From: Apoderus coryli
Taxonomy: Eukaryota; Arthropoda; Insecta; Coleoptera; Attelabidae
Length of the DNA stretch: 64,000 nt
Direction: 5' to 3'
Assembly: GCA_911728435.2 (NCBI GenBank)
Contig: OU452201.1
Span: 12,400,001 to 12,464,000 of the forward strand
The translations under genes and the position numbers were made by a program. Every line of letters starts with the position of its first letter. The first letter of the stretch is position 1. The notes under the pieces are model-generated. The model saw only the letters and a program-made list of their open reading frames with translations, searched no databases and was not told the origin of the DNA. Positions 1 to 11,969 of this stretch are shown here, piece after piece.

Positions 1-119
1 CATATTGTATTTTTTTCAACTATTCTTCTTTAATAACCTTATATAAAGTATATTCTTTTTTTCTATTCTTGAAGCGTAATTAGTAATATTAGTATTATTC
101 TTGGGGTGTTCGGTTCTTA

Positions 120-487
120 TACAAATTCATTTACAAAACTTTTTTAAATAAAAAAACGTCCCTTAGTAACTTCGTCAGGTTGAAACAGATTTTGTGGTGT
201 GTTGTGACTTCAACACAACATACCAGGCAATTTATATTGTCTTGATGCATCTTTAAATCAAATTAGTTTTGTTATATTTGAATGTTTAAATGTTGTGTTT
301 GTGATTATAAAGAAAATTGTTTGTTATTTTTGATATTGATATGTTGGAATTTGTGTTAGATAGAATAATTTGTTTCAACCTGAAGATGATACTAATTAGT
401 AACGAAACGTCGTTCATTGTATTTAAATTATTTGACGAAAATAAAAATGAATGTTTTTTTATTTAAAAAAGTTTTGTAAAAGAATTT
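120..487. repeat. Foldback element with hammerhead-like motifs in its arms
   Basis: The ends are inverted copies of each other: a stretch like ACAAATTCATTTACAAAAC at 121-139 recurs inverted near 460-487. Each arm also carries a version of TTTCAACCTGA(A/C)GA. The centre is AT-rich with no ORF. It sits in intron 1 of gene Z. The structure resembles the element at 6277-6732. Confidence 0.55.
377..414 (+). ncRNA. Weak hammerhead-ribozyme-like motif
   Basis: CTGAAGA (380-386) fits the CUGANGA core. A self-complementary ACTAATTAGT hairpin follows, then GAAAC and GTC (409-411). AAC before the core can pair with GTT after GTC. Stem III would be one or two pairs with no loop, so cleavage by a monomer is doubtful. 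Confidence 0.3.
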
Positions 488-555
488 TTATTTTTGATTT
501 TTATTTATTTTTTATATTCTAATGGAAAACATTTTGAGGCAAAATCCCTACTTAC

Positions 556-567
556 CAAGAATTTCAT
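556..567 (-). CDS. Gene Z: first coding exon (MKFL) of a cuticular-type gene, rest beyond the left edge
   Basis: Read on the minus strand, ATG AAA TTC TTG is followed at once by a strong donor GTAAGTAGGG. This 4-codon first exon, followed by a phase-0 intron, is the same as in the nine complete genes to its right. It also has the same promoter (TATATAAA, TCAGT initiator, AAGGTCA). I see no second exon with the GPSG/GPIGP coding pattern in bases 1-550, so the signal-peptide and mature-protein exons must lie outside the window. Bases 1-555 are therefore intron 1, and they hold a foldback repeat at 120-487. The product is inferred to be a secreted cuticular protein from gene structure only. Confidence 0.7.
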
Positions 568-607
568 TTTGAGTTGATTTAGTCTAGTACAAACACTGAC
601 TAGTTAC

Positions 608-658
608 TGATAATTTGTAAATGCACCACCCAAGTTTATATAGTTAATAATTGACCTT
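608..658 (-). promoter_or_regulatory. Promoter of gene Z
   Basis: On the minus strand, AAGGTCA lies at 652-658, TATATAAA at 635-642, and the arthropod initiator TCAGT has its A at 608, 34 bases from the start of TATA. The order and spacing match genes A-D. Confidence 0.7.
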
Positions 659-659
659 C

Positions 660-2490
660 GTGACAAATAAATAATAACAATATTACTCTACATAACGCAT
701 GAATTAAAATATCTTTTAGGAATGGTAATTTTTACAAAACACTAACTTCACCTTAGAGCGACATTATCATAACGGTAAAATATTGTTCCTGGACTTATGT
801 ATGTGAGATAGTTTTTTTACCACCTTCCTATTTGTTTCTACATGTGCTTTGTTACTATTTACTTTTGCTTGTTATTATTGAACACAAGTTTTAAGAATGT
901 TCGTGTATGACGGAATTAGTTCAATTCGATATTAATGATTTGTTTTTAATTAAATTAACCGATTTTATGCTTATAGTAACAAAAGAACTCTGTCTAAACA
1001 AATATGTATTTAATTAATATTAAGGATATTTTATTAAACTTAAAAAAAAAACTTTTGTCTATGAGAAGGTACGTATTAAAAAAATTTGAACTAAGTATTA
1101 AATTCTTTTCTTAACTATTAAAAAATTAACAAAAAACAATAGTCAGTGGTTCAACTGATTCTTACAGAAGTCTAGGACTTTCAGTTGAACTCTCTGGTTT
1201 TCGCCATCATATCTATCACCACCTCTCCTGGGTTGGGTGAGCAGTAAACCTGGAATTCATACATTTTTGTATGATTCTATATTCTTGTCGAAAAACATCT
1301 CTTAATAAGTATTTTATTATTCTCAAAAAACAATTTTTAATAGATCGATGAATCTTATTTTTCAGCGTTCTAAATATTTTTAGTATGTATGAATATTTTT
1401 AATATATACAATTTGGCTTTTTTTTCACGAATTTGTGTTTTAAGACAATTTTGTATTTAATGATAGACGAAAATTGCATAATATAAACGATGGGACATCT
1501 ATACACAATAAGTAGGTATGTTATTTAACCCGGCATCCGACAGGTCAAAATAAATAAATAGTTCCGACAGGTGGGGTGTGGCAAATCCCTTACCCAGGGG
1601 TGATGTTAAAGTTTAATAGTCATATATTAATAACTGTAACCAACAATTTATTTCTAAAAACTTTTTTTTTATATGAAAAATACAAAACTTTGGCAACAAA
1701 ATTATATGTCAACTTAAAAAGGAAAAAAACACTATATTAAAGTATTTTTTAGTAGAACTAAAAGCCCAAATTTTTAAATATTTAGAAAGAAAATATCTTC
1801 AGTAAAAATAATGCCAGGTGTAAGCTAAATTTTAAAATAGATACTATATATTTTTAAATAAAACATTGAGGTCAAATCAAAGAAAAAATGAAAAAGTTAT
1901 TCGTCAGTGAAAATGGCTTTTTCTGAGCAAATTTGGCAGTAGATCATTGATTGTTCAAGACATATAAACTTTTCACAATCTCACTTTTCTGTCCCGTGCG
2001 AGGAGGACATACTCAACGCCTGCGCTGTTTATTTGGTCATGTCTTTTTAGCGTGTACTTCCGGATTTTCACCTGAAAGTTTACGCATCAGACCTCCTAAC
2101 TCCGGTGTTAACTTCCCCAAGTTTTTGAGACCAATTCTTCCTAATATGACAATTGTTACTGTTTTCTTTGCATACGATTTAGCCATTAATTCTTCCATAA
2201 TTTACAAGTGAAAAAAATAAAGTTAAAGTCCAACGTGGGCTATTATGAGCTACACTATAACTTGCGGACATCTCGTCTCCCACATCAACTCCGCCGTACA
2301 AAATTATTGGCTTGACCTACACACAGGATTTTAAATTAGGTAAAAAAATAATTTGCTAAATTGCGAGTGGATTGAATTGCTGGTGTTTTGTATCATATTT
2401 GCGTTATTTTCCTATTTTCTAAAACTTTACTGTTAGCGCCCCCTTTTATTTTATGTGTCGATTCGTCTTCAGTGACATTAGTGGTTGAGA
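660..2490. other. Intergenic, no gene recognised
   Basis: AT-rich sequence. A 53-codon minus-strand ORF around 2040-2200 and an overlapping plus-strand ORF (1951-2211) have no recognisable motif. I assign nothing here. Confidence 0.5.
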
Positions 2491-2494
2491 ATAT

Positions 2495-2991
2495 ATACAG
2501 GGTGTCCATAAAGTAACGGAACGGGCGATTATTTTAAAATGGTACATTTTTAAAAGAAAAGCCGAGACACGTCAGTTATGATTTATGTTTAGCAATTTGT
2601 AGCCTACGTATCTGATTCGAAATATGGCACCACAATCTATGCTATGTTTGTTTCTTCAAACTGCAACACCTATTTTTTAGGACACTTTTGAGTTGCTACT
2701 GTCGTCCTGAGTACAATGATGTGCGACATGTGGGGTAGGTTAGATTGCTTGTTGTTTTTGAGAAATAACAGGGTTTTCTAACGAAGTCAATTTTAGTAGC
2801 AACATAGCGAGATCACCCGATTCGAACCCCTTGGAAATTTTTCTAAGTCCTAAATAGGCCACAGAATTTAGATGCAGCATTCAAAACGAATTGTAATGGA
2901 TCACTCCCGAGATCATAGAAAACGTTCGTTTGTGGAAAGGTTAGCCCATTGCCAAACTGTTAACGGTGCCTTCTTTGAGCAACTGCTCTAG
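2495..2991 (+). mobile_element. Mariner-like transposon remnant with decayed transposase C-terminus
   Basis: An end motif ATACAGGGTG lies at 2495. From 2807 the plus strand reads ARSPDSNPLEIFL, the proline-rich motif around the last catalytic acidic residue of mariner-like transposases (usual form ARSPDLxPLDFFLWG). Frameshifts and a stop follow. Then ITPEIIENVR and, in another frame, ERLAHCQTVNGAFFEQLL give the usual C-terminal tail, ending at TAG 2989-2991. The aromatic/Gly part after the motif is lost. It is a non-functional relic in the gap between genes Z and A. Confidence 0.7.
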
Positions 2992-3776
2992 ATAGTCCTC
3001 CCAAAATCAAAATTAATTAGTTATTTTAGTTATCTCATTAATCACAAAGCGACATATCCAAAAGTGGATAAGGAGGCAAAAACCTAGGTATAAGTCTCAT
3101 AACACATAAAGTCTGGTCGCTATGTTGTTGGGTACCACTAGGGTATTCTGACTAGCTCATAGTAACAGTGAAATTATATTGTGTGTGTGTAGTTTACGTA
3201 CACAAATTTTCAAAATAATCATGGGCTGCGCATGCAACTACATACTGTGTTTAAATAATCCCTTTCCGAAAAGACAGAAAATGCTTCGAATTCCATTTGT
3301 CCCTTAATTATCATTCAATTAGAATAGATAGAATAAATAATTAACAAATGTTTTACATATAAATGTTACGTTCTATTTTTTAATAACATATATACATGTT
3401 ACATTTAAGATTGTGGGTTTATTTAATTATTATATCTAAGACACATAAATCGCATGTATATTAGATAAATTATTAGTCTTTACAACTTAGAACTTTTACA
3501 TTAATGGAGAGGAAGACACATTTTTTGACAGAAATGCATGGCAGATAGAGGAAACTATATTATTTTTAATAATATAATAATAAAAAAGTAATTTATCTTT
3601 GCAATAATTACTATATTACTCCCAACATAAAATATACATTATTAACAAAATACAAATATACAGTAATAAATATTAAACATGAGTATATAATCACATAAAA
3701 CTGTTGGATCAAAACTATGGCAGTTGTTATAGAAAAGTAAATAATAATTGATCTAGTTGATGAAATAGTGCTGCAA

Positions 3777-5450
3777 TTACCAATGACCATGATGGCCACC
3801 ATGACCCCATGCATTCGTTGGTCCCCACAAACCGGCAGCATGTACCTTTCCGGCTGGTCCTACAACTGTAGCTGGGACGGTGTGTGGGCCTACAACGGCT
3901 ACACCACCATGATGACCGTCCCATGCACCATGTCCCCAACCACCCCATCCGGCTCCATATACGGCAGCACCTAAAAGTACAGAGAAAATATATGTTTAAT
4001 AAAGCCAATAGCCATCCACCAAAAATGTTTTATTAGAAATATTTGTTTTTTAAAAACATTATATTTCTTTTTATTACTTTTGCGTTTTAATATTTTCAAA
4101 CGAATTTTAGACCGGCAAAAACTTACCAGCTCCAGCATGAAGACCCTCTCCCTGCCATTGGCTTTCATGAAGCCCTTCTCCATGCCATTGTCCGTCATCT
4201 CCATGTCCTACAATATGAAATTATGCAAATGAGTATTAAATTTGTATACAAAATAAAATTAAATAAATATTAGGTTTCCTAGATTGATATTTTTTGTTTG
4301 GTTTCTGAATTTATTAGACGCTAATTTCTATAAAATATCGAAACAAAATCTGCCGTACCAGGACCTTAATTTACTTGAGGCGGAGGTTTATGTAATCAAA
4401 ATCTTTTTTAGAAATTTGTAATATAGATTTATATTTGATATGTAATATTGTAATTATTATACGTGAATAAATTAACTTACCCCAAGCGCCATTACCACCG
4501 GCCCATCCACCATGTCCAGCCCAAGCTCCTACATTTCCACCCCATGCGCCATCATGACCATCCCAATCGCCTCCAGTTGGTCCACGACCGTCAGGTCCAA
4601 TTGGGCCATGTGGAGTGATTATTCCTGATGGACCTTTTAGGATAATACCATCATGACTGGCAAGTGCGGCTACGGCCAAGGACATAACAATCTGAAACCA
4701 AGAAACAAGTTTTTCGTCGTGTTATTTTAATTTTTTTTATCAGTACTTTTTCTATATTTTTTTTTCCTTTGGAAAACTTTATTTTATCTACAAAAAAATC
4801 AGAATATGTAAGTTGGAGTACGTATTTCTAGAAACCACTTTCAATAATTATTTGACAGGACATTGCTACATTTTTAAACTAAGAAAAAACAATTAATTAG
4901 CAAATGTCTTTTTTACAAAATCTTTCAATTAGGTACTAAATACATTAATTTTATTCAAAAAGAACGTTTTGTTCAATGTTGACTAATTAATCAAAAAAAA
5001 TTTATATAATGGTTTTAAAATATATTACTCGTATGTTATCTTAAATATAGTATTTAATAAATCTATACGAAAAACTCAAGATATGTATATGTATGTATAT
5101 TTTTAATTTTACCATATTTTAATTTTTGGTTACATATTAAACCGATTTCAAAATGTACAGTGATTGTATATTTTTTGCCATTCAACTTAAATTCATGACC
5201 ATGTAAATTTTTAAATATACATTAATGGACCCTTTCATCCATGTCTTGGTTCTATGGACAATTTTATTTAGAAAATTATTATATTTAGAAAGAAAAATAT
5301 TTTTGGAAAGGTACTATAAGATTGGATAAGAATTATTTTGATTGGACTTTTGCCAAAAACTTTATACTGATTTGTTGTAATGAGAAAAGGGTTCAAAAAT
5401 TAGATGTTAGAGTTTGAAATTATATTTCTCCTACTTACCAATACTTTCAT
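3777..5450 (-). CDS. Gene A: secreted Gly/Trp/His-rich cuticular-type protein, 165 aa
   Basis: Four exons on the minus strand: 5439-5450 (MKVL), 4481-4691, 4127-4207 and 3777-3970, all with GT/AG junctions and consistent phases (0,1,1). Residues 1-16 are a signal peptide (MKVLIVMSLAVAALAS, cut likely after ALA). Exon 2 gives GPSGIITPHGPIGPDG, then Gly/Ala/Trp repeats (DWDGHDGAWGG, WAGHGGWAGG). Exon 3 encodes two near-repeats of QWHGEGLHE / QWQGEGLHA. Exon 4 ends in GPAGKVHAAGLWGPT and a His-rich tail HGGHHGHW. There are about 13 Trp and 17 His in 165 residues. The PSGxxTxxG stretch resembles the PSG-containing 18-residue motif of some insect cuticle proteins. There is no chitin-binding R&R domain, so a structural cuticle role is inferred from composition, secretion and gene structure. 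Gene B is its close tandem duplicate. Confidence 0.87.
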
Positions 5451-5501
5451 TTTTGATATATTAAGTTTTTAGACTATATCTGTATAAATCTAGAAGTGAA
5501 C

Positions 5502-5553
5502 TGATATTTGACTAATGGTGCACCCCAGTTTATATACTTAATTTCTTGACCTT
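5502..5553 (-). promoter_or_regulatory. Promoter of gene A
   Basis: Minus strand: AAGGTCA at 5547-5553, TATATAAA at 5529-5536, initiator TCAGT with A at 5502 (34 bases from TATA). The 5' leader to the ATG at 5450 is about 50 bases. Confidence 0.75.
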
Positions 5554-6276
5554 CGTGACAAAATCTGTTTAAATACGCTTTGGGCTAGGTAGTATTATTA
5601 TAGATCGTTTATGTATATTAATTTTATGTTTCGCTCAAATTAAATTAAATTTTTTTAAATGTAAATAAGAATGCCGGAATATCCAAACACAAAGATCTGT
5701 AGCTACTTGATACTATTGAATAAAACTTTAAATAATAAAGTTTTTGTAACAACAAGACGAATGATGATGATGACGACTTAAATAAAGATACAATAAAGCA
5801 GGGGTTAGCCAAACACCAAATTTAAACAAACAGAAAACTTTTAAATAATTTTCTATAGTTTTTAGTTTAGTTTAATTAAAGTACTCAATTACTACATATA
5901 TTCTTTTAAGAGTATAACTTCCAACTACCTAACTGGTGAAATTTTAAACGCAATTTTCTCGATAATTATGGGGGCAAATATCAAAAGTGACCTATCGCTG
6001 TAAAGCAGATAAAAAATACTTTTAGGCATATCAGCATATAAAACATAAATATTTGTTTTTTCAAAGGAACATCCTGTATTAAGTTCAGAGGAAGACCCAA
6101 AGGCCTTTGAATTTTTGTAAAATATTCCCAGCCGTATTGAATGTTCATATTATTTTTGTTAATGAACCTTTGCTCGCGAATAGTATTAAAAATAGGTAGG
6201 TATGTATCTTGCATAATATAGATAATATTTGAATAATAATAAAACTGACCCCCTATTAAAAAATATATGTAAGTAT

Positions 6277-6732
6277 AGACGCCGACATCTGCTCCACAAG
6301 TAAACTATATATATTGCCCAATATTGACAAAGACAGTCATACACGTTTCGAGGATTAAATCCTCATCAATTTCAACATAACCACGAGTTTGTTAAATTGT
6401 TCGCAATTTCTTGAAATTTGAAATCTCCATTCCATTGGAATGATCAATAAAAAGAAAACCAAATTGTTCGGCTCAATGAAGCCCGTAATTTAATATTTGT
6501 AATTTTGTCAATTTTTATGTATAAATTCTAAAAATTTTTCACAATTTAACGTATGTATTCCACAATGTCTTGACGGACTTTTGTAAAGTCACTGATGATG
6601 AGGATTTAATCGTCGAAACATGTATGACTGACTTTGTCAATATTGGGCAATATATATAGTTTACTTGTGGAGCAGACGTCGTTTTAATATAACTATATCC
6701 ACCTCTCATCTTGAAATGGATTACTGCGTTAG
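6277..6732. mobile_element. Foldback element inserted in copy A of the A/B duplication
   Basis: Arms of about 90 bases, at roughly 6278-6365 and 6590-6682, are inverted copies containing TGCTCCACAAGTAAAC and ATTGGGCAATATATA. Direct repeats ATATATGTAAGTAT flank it at 6263-6276 and 6733-6746. The matching place in copy B (near 11905) reads straight through without the element. Both arms hold a hammerhead-like motif, the right one more complete. No ORF was found inside. Confidence 0.7.
6585..6635 (+). ncRNA. Hammerhead-ribozyme-like motif in foldback arm
   Basis: Stem I: AAAGTCA (6585-6591) pairs with TGACTTT (6629-6635) and also partly with TGAC at 6625. Core: CTGATGA (6592-6598). Then an extra T, a stem II of GAGGATT with AATCGTC (one mismatch), GAAA (6615-6618), a two-pair stem III (AC/GT around AT) and cleavage triplet GTA (6622-6624). 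The extra base before stem II departs from the consensus. Activity is not shown. Confidence 0.45.
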
Positions 6733-6749
6733 ATATATGTAAGTATTTG

Positions 6750-8237
6750 AAAGTGAACTTTTTCAAATACGAAATACGTAATGTAACATTTTTCGACATT
6801 TTAAAACATTTTTTACAATTTTCCGAACAAATGTCAATTTTGGCAGGTCGGGAAAGTCACGTTACTGTTTATATGCATGTCATTTTGGCATCATTCTTAA
6901 AGTAAAAACACGTTTTGAGTGCAACGCAATGTATACAGGTGATAGTTTGCTTTTTCAAAGTTATTTAAAAGTATTATGTAATTTTATGAAGCTATTGGTC
7001 CACATGCATGCAATATTTGGAAAAGAAATATATTTTGAGACCCTTAAATAATTCAGTGGTGTTAGTTTAATATACGATACCACCCACAAGCAAAGAAGTT
7101 ATATATTTGCTCTTTTCCCACCTCGTTTAAAAATTATATTAAATATCAAATAAAAATATTCTTGTGTGTTTGATTAACATTATTTATAATGTTTTATTAA
7201 CTTAGACCACCAGAATATGTTTATTATTCGACGAAAAGTTCCTCTCTTAAACTGTTTTAGAGAAAAGTTGCTGTTTTTTTTTTATTTATATATTTATTTC
7301 TTCATCTTCAACATGTATAAGAGACATTTCCCGTTATGATGTGGTCATACATAAATTAATAAAACAATATAAAACTATTATACAACAATAAACAACATAC
7401 GTTAACCCAACTTTACTTGATCCATCGTTAGTACTAATGACAAATAATTTACTCTCAACATACTTTACATACAATACACAATTAAAATTACCCAGAAAAG
7501 TGTTAGGCCTGCAAGGCAAGCATCAAAAAATCATTCATAGACTGAAAAGGTATGCCATCAAAAAGTTAGTTAAACTGCTTTTTTGATATCCTTTGCATAT
7601 TATATTAAACACGTGTACACATAAGGCAAGGTCAATATTTTTTTTTATTAAAAATTCGCCCTACATCCTCGCGATATCCCAAACCAAACATTATCCTTTG
7701 GACCTTCATCTTTAACGGAGAGAGTGACCCCATAGCAAAAGGAGAAGCGATAAAAATAGTGAATGGCACCCTCCGGAACCAATTTAGCTATTCTCCTAAT
7801 TACATATAATAAATAAATATAATATGTTTGTTGCGTGAGCTTTTTCGAAAGATTTTGAATATGACGCTGCCACGTAAGCTTCTGGTCTAGGTCGAATCAC
7901 AGAAAACCGTTCCAACATATTCTCTCCCCTCAAACCCCTGAAATATTTGTGGCAGATAACTAGGAGGAAAAGCGACTGGTTTTGCAAGGAATTCATTTTA
8001 TCCTTTTAATGTAAGAAATGCAATATTTTAGCTGTCAGAATCAGGGTCTAAATAATTAGAATATCTTTAGACCGTGTCAGAATAATCACCGAAAGTCTTT
8101 CTAACAAAAATTCAAACAAATATTTAGTTTTTTACGTAGAATATCCTATAGATGATGCAATTCCAAATTTAAAGTACAGCACACACTTATAATTAAAGTT
8201 TCTTTAATAGTTAGCATACGCCTTTTTCCCTTTAATA
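6750..8237. other. Intergenic between genes A and B, no gene recognised
   Basis: AT-rich. Short ORFs at 7334-7519 and 7796-7996 (minus strand) show no known motif and no splice or promoter context. I see nothing else. Confidence 0.5.
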
Positions 8238-8932
8238 TGTATACAAATTTCCAAAATTATCATGGGCTGCAGTGCAAAAAGCAAAAAGTTTTTTTTTTCA
8301 TTTTTTTATATCTGTAAAAATAATGTCAGAAATAAATAAAAACTAAAATCGCAAAAAATGTTTTTCCAAGAAATCTCAAAAACGGCTAAAGTTAGTTTGC
8401 TTTTGAAAACACAATTTAAAAGGTGTTTAAATTGTACAACTTCTTTCTAATTTAACCGATATTGTAACCCTTACAGTTTCCAAGAATCCAATGCTATTCA
8501 ATTGATATCTTGGACACAGTGTATATATGAAGTAGTTGTTACTTTTAGAACTCTAGATTTGTTTTCATTTTTAATAATTATATTTAATTCACATAAATTG
8601 TATGTACATTATAGAGAAAATATTATTATTTACAACTTAGAACTTTTATGTTAATGGGGAGGAAGACAAATTTTTTGACAGAAATCCATGGCAGGTAGAG
8701 GTAACTCTATTAATTTGAATAATAGATATAATAATAAAGAAGTAATTTATCTTTGCAATAATTATTATATTTCTCGCAACATAACATATACATTATTAAC
8801 AAAATACAAATATATACAGTAATAAATATTAAACATGAGTATATAATCACATAAAAATGTTGTATCAAAATAATGGCAGTTGTTATAGGAAAGTAAATAA
8901 TAATTTATCTAGTTGATGATATAGTGTTGTCA

Positions 8933-10533
8933 TTACCAATGACCATGATGGCCACCATGACCCCATGCATTCGTTGGTCCCCACAAACCGGCAGCATGTA
9001 CTTTTCCGGCTGGTCCTACAACTGTAGCTGGGACGGTGTGTGGGCCTACAACGGCTACACCACCATGATGACCGTCCCATCCACCATGTCCCCAACCACC
9101 CCATCCGGCTCCATATACGGCAGCACCTAAAAGTACAGAGAAAACATATGTTTAATAAAGCCAATAGCCATCCACCAAAAATGTTTTATTAGAAATATTT
9201 GTTTTTTAAAAACATTGTATTTTTTGTATTAGTTTTGCGTTTTAATATTTTCAAACGAATTTTGGATCGGCAAAAACTTACCAGCTCCAGCATGAAGACC
9301 CTCTCCCTGCCATTGGCTTTCATGAAGCCCTTCTCCATGCCATTGTCCGTCATCTCCATGTCCTACAATATGAAATTGTGAAAATGAATAATTAAATTTG
9401 TATACAAAATGAAAGTAAATAAGTATTAGGCCTCCTAGATTGATATTTCTTGTTTCGTTTCTGAATTTATTAGACGCTAATTTCTATAAATTATCGAAAC
9501 AAAGTCTGCCATACCAGGACCTTCATTTAATTAAGGCGGAAATTTATGGAATCAACATCTTCTTTAGAAATTTGTAATAGAGATTTATATTTGATATGTA
9601 ATATTGAAAATATAATATGTGAATAAATTAACTTACCCCAAGCGCCATTACCACCGGCCCATCCGCCATGTCCAGCCCAAGCTCCTACATTTCCACCCCA
9701 TGCGCCATCATGACCATCCCAATCGCCTCCAGTTGGTCCACGACCGTCAGGTCCAATTGGGCCATGTGGAGTGATTATTCCTGATGGACCTTTTAGGATA
9801 ATACCATCATGACTGGCAAGTGCGGCTACGGCCAAGGACATAACAATCTGAAACCAAGAAACAAGTTGTGATATTTTTTTTATTTTGAATAAAACTGCTT
9901 TTTCTATTTTTGTTTTTCTATCTACAAAAAATTCAAAATAGGTAAGAAACTCAAATTCAAAATGAAGGTTTTGTTAAATGTTTGTTGACTAAATAATCAA
10001 AAAATTTTTATATTATAATTGTTTTAAAATAAAAATATCACTCGGTATGTGTCTTATATATCTTTAAATATAACGCTGGCATATACGAAAAACTAAAGAT
10101 ATTTATATAATGTATATTTTTAATTTTACCATATTTTAATTTTTGGTTACATATTAAACCGATTTCAAAATGATCAGTGATTTATTTTTTGCCAATCAAC
10201 TTTAATTTAGAATTTTTAAAATTGCATTAATGGACCCCTTCATCCATGTCTTGGTTGTATGGACAATTTTATTTAGAAAATTATTATACATATATAAAAA
10301 GAAAAATATTTTCGGAAAATGTACCTACTATAATATTGGATAAGAATGATTTTGATTAAACTTGCAAAAAATTATATATAGATTTGTTGTTTATATATTT
10401 GAAAATCATAATTAACTGATTTTGGAGTACCTTTATTAATACGAAAAAGTCCAGAAATTTACTAGTTCGTTTCAAATTCCTGTTAGACGTTAGATTTTGA
10501 AATTATATTTCTCCTACTTACCAATACTTTCAT
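8933..10533 (-). CDS. Gene B: secreted Gly/Trp/His-rich cuticular-type protein, 165 aa
   Basis: Exons on the minus strand: 10522-10533 (MKVL), 9637-9847, 9282-9362 and 8933-9126, of the same lengths and phases as gene A. The protein has the same signal peptide, GPSGIITPHGPIGPDG module, Gly/Ala/Trp repeats, exon-3 repeats and C-terminal GPAGKVHAAGLWGPT plus HGGHHGHW. The clear amino-acid difference is GHGGWDG here against GHGAWDG in gene A. As in A, an extracellular cuticle role is inferred rather than shown. The near-identity of the exons compared with the flanks suggests recent duplication, gene conversion or strong constraint. Confidence 0.87.
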
Positions 10534-10584
10534 TTTTGATCTTTTAAGTTTTTAGACTATTTCTGTATAAATCAAGAAGTGAAC

Positions 10585-10636
10585 TGATATTTGAATAATG
10601 GTGCACCCCAGTTTATATACTTAATTTCTTGACCTT
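10585..10636 (-). promoter_or_regulatory. Promoter of gene B
   Basis: Minus strand: AAGGTCA at 10630-10636, TATATAAA at 10612-10619, initiator TCAGT with A at 10585. Nearly the same bases as the gene A promoter. Confidence 0.75.
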
Positions 10637-10942
10637 CGTGACAAAATCTGTTTAAATACGCTTTGGGTTAGGTAGTAGTATTATTATAGAGCGTTTATGT
10701 ATATTAATTTTATATTGCGCTCAAATTAGTTTTTTAGATGTAGCAGAAAACAAATGCCGGAATATCAAAACACCATACTAAATCCAAAGGTTGTCGAAAG
10801 GAATTTAATAATGAACTTGATGAATTTAATCAAACAGTTTTTGTATCATTATATATTACGATTATTTGACCATTATCTTGCAATACCGAGTTATGTATGT
10901 ACTACATTATTATGATAGTAAATATATACTCAGTGACGTTCA

Positions 10943-11017
10943 CCGGAATTTAATATCATCGAACATGTCTGGGATTTGATGAGCAGTAGCACTTTACATC
11001 ATCCTCGATGTTAAAGC
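10943..11017 (+). pseudogene. Tc1-type transposase fragment
   Basis: The plus strand reads PEFNIIEHVWDLMSS followed by HHPRC and a stop. This is the conserved Tc1 region (usual PDLNPIEHxWD) just before and around the last catalytic acidic residue. The Pro of NPIE is replaced by Ile. Only about 25 codons remain, so it is a decayed fragment. It lies in the promoter-distal flank of gene B. Confidence 0.7.
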
Positions 11018-11969
11018 TGCTAGGGACGAGTTGCCGCGGGCGGACAACTACTATCTCTCGTTTTCTCGAGGCCTAGACGTATACAGGAATTTCCTTAACT
11101 ATCGTTTGATTCTTATGATGCAAATCAAGCACAAAAATTATTCCTTCTGGGTGTAACCCATAAACAAAACATGGATTAAATAACTAAATATCATTTAATG
11201 TCAAATACCATTGTTTTTAATCAAGACAACGTTTGGGCAAACTAAAATTGTTGCCTCCTTCAGGTTATAATACAAAATCGTCCAAATAAATCTAAACTAT
11301 TTTCATCAATTCATTTGTTTGATTAACAATAATCTCAAGGGTTTAAAGCAAAATTTGAAGAAAAAAGGCTAAAGAAATAGAACAAAAATTTGCTTTAGTG
11401 TTCACACAGCTATATTTCTTTATAAACATCGTTTTGATAATAATAATTAAATTTGACTCAATTTATTATATCAAATTGTTAAATTGAGGAACGGTTTATT
11501 TTTCTCCCTTCACAACTATTTGACAAACAATTTGGATAACAACTTTTAATTGAGGAACAAATTATTAGCGTTTTTTCGTACATGTAACAAACATTGTTAC
11601 TACCTTATAAAGAAGTACCAAAAAATCTTCCTAGTATGCTCATAGCAACTACATTTTAAAACAGTTCGTTCATATCAAACATAAATATTTGTTTTTTCAA
11701 AGAAACATCCTGTACTGAGTTCAGAGGAAGATCCAAGGGCCTTTCAATTTTGAAAAATATTCCCAGCCGTATTGGACGTTCATATTACTTTTTGTTAATG
11801 AACCTTAGCTCGCAAATAGCATTAAAAATGGGTAGGTACGTATCTTGCATAATAGAGATGATATTTGAATAATAAAAATAATAAAACTGACCCCCTATTA
11901 AACTATTTATTTGAAAGTGAACTTTTTCAAATACGAAATACGTAATGTAATAAATAATACGAATATCTC

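Larger units (their letters stand above)
3195..11965. repeat. Tandem segmental duplication carrying genes A and B
   Basis: The segment 3195-6262 (continued after an insertion at 6747) recurs at 8238-11965. Corresponding exons are exactly 5156 bases apart in exon 4 (3777 versus 8933) and 5155 in exon 3. Exon 2 differs at about one base in 211. Intron 1 and the outer flanks differ far more by indels and substitutions. Copy B has extra DNA upstream, including a Tc1 fragment, and lacks the foldback element present in copy A. Confidence 0.85.

Noticed and set aside
1951..2211. 86-codon plus-strand ORF
   Set aside because: No motif, starts at a non-ATG codon, and is overlapped by another unremarkable frame on the minus strand.
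4371..4685. Minus-strand 104-residue ORFs starting MSLAVAAL (4371-4685 and 9527-9841) as single-exon genes
   Set aside because: They read through a clear donor GTAAGT into intron. The true gene starts at the upstream MKVL exon and continues into later exons.
4481..4691. Collagen-like protein suggested by GPSG/GPIGPDG
   Set aside because: Gly-X-Y periodicity lasts only a few triplets and is replaced by Trp/His-Gly repeats. There is no collagen domain.
3768..9130. Identical-looking 68-codon plus-strand ORFs opposite exon 4 of genes A and B (3768-3974, 8924-9130)
   Set aside because: They are antisense shadows of Gly/Trp/His codons (ACC, CCA, ATG), with no promoter or start context. Their similarity follows from the gene duplication.
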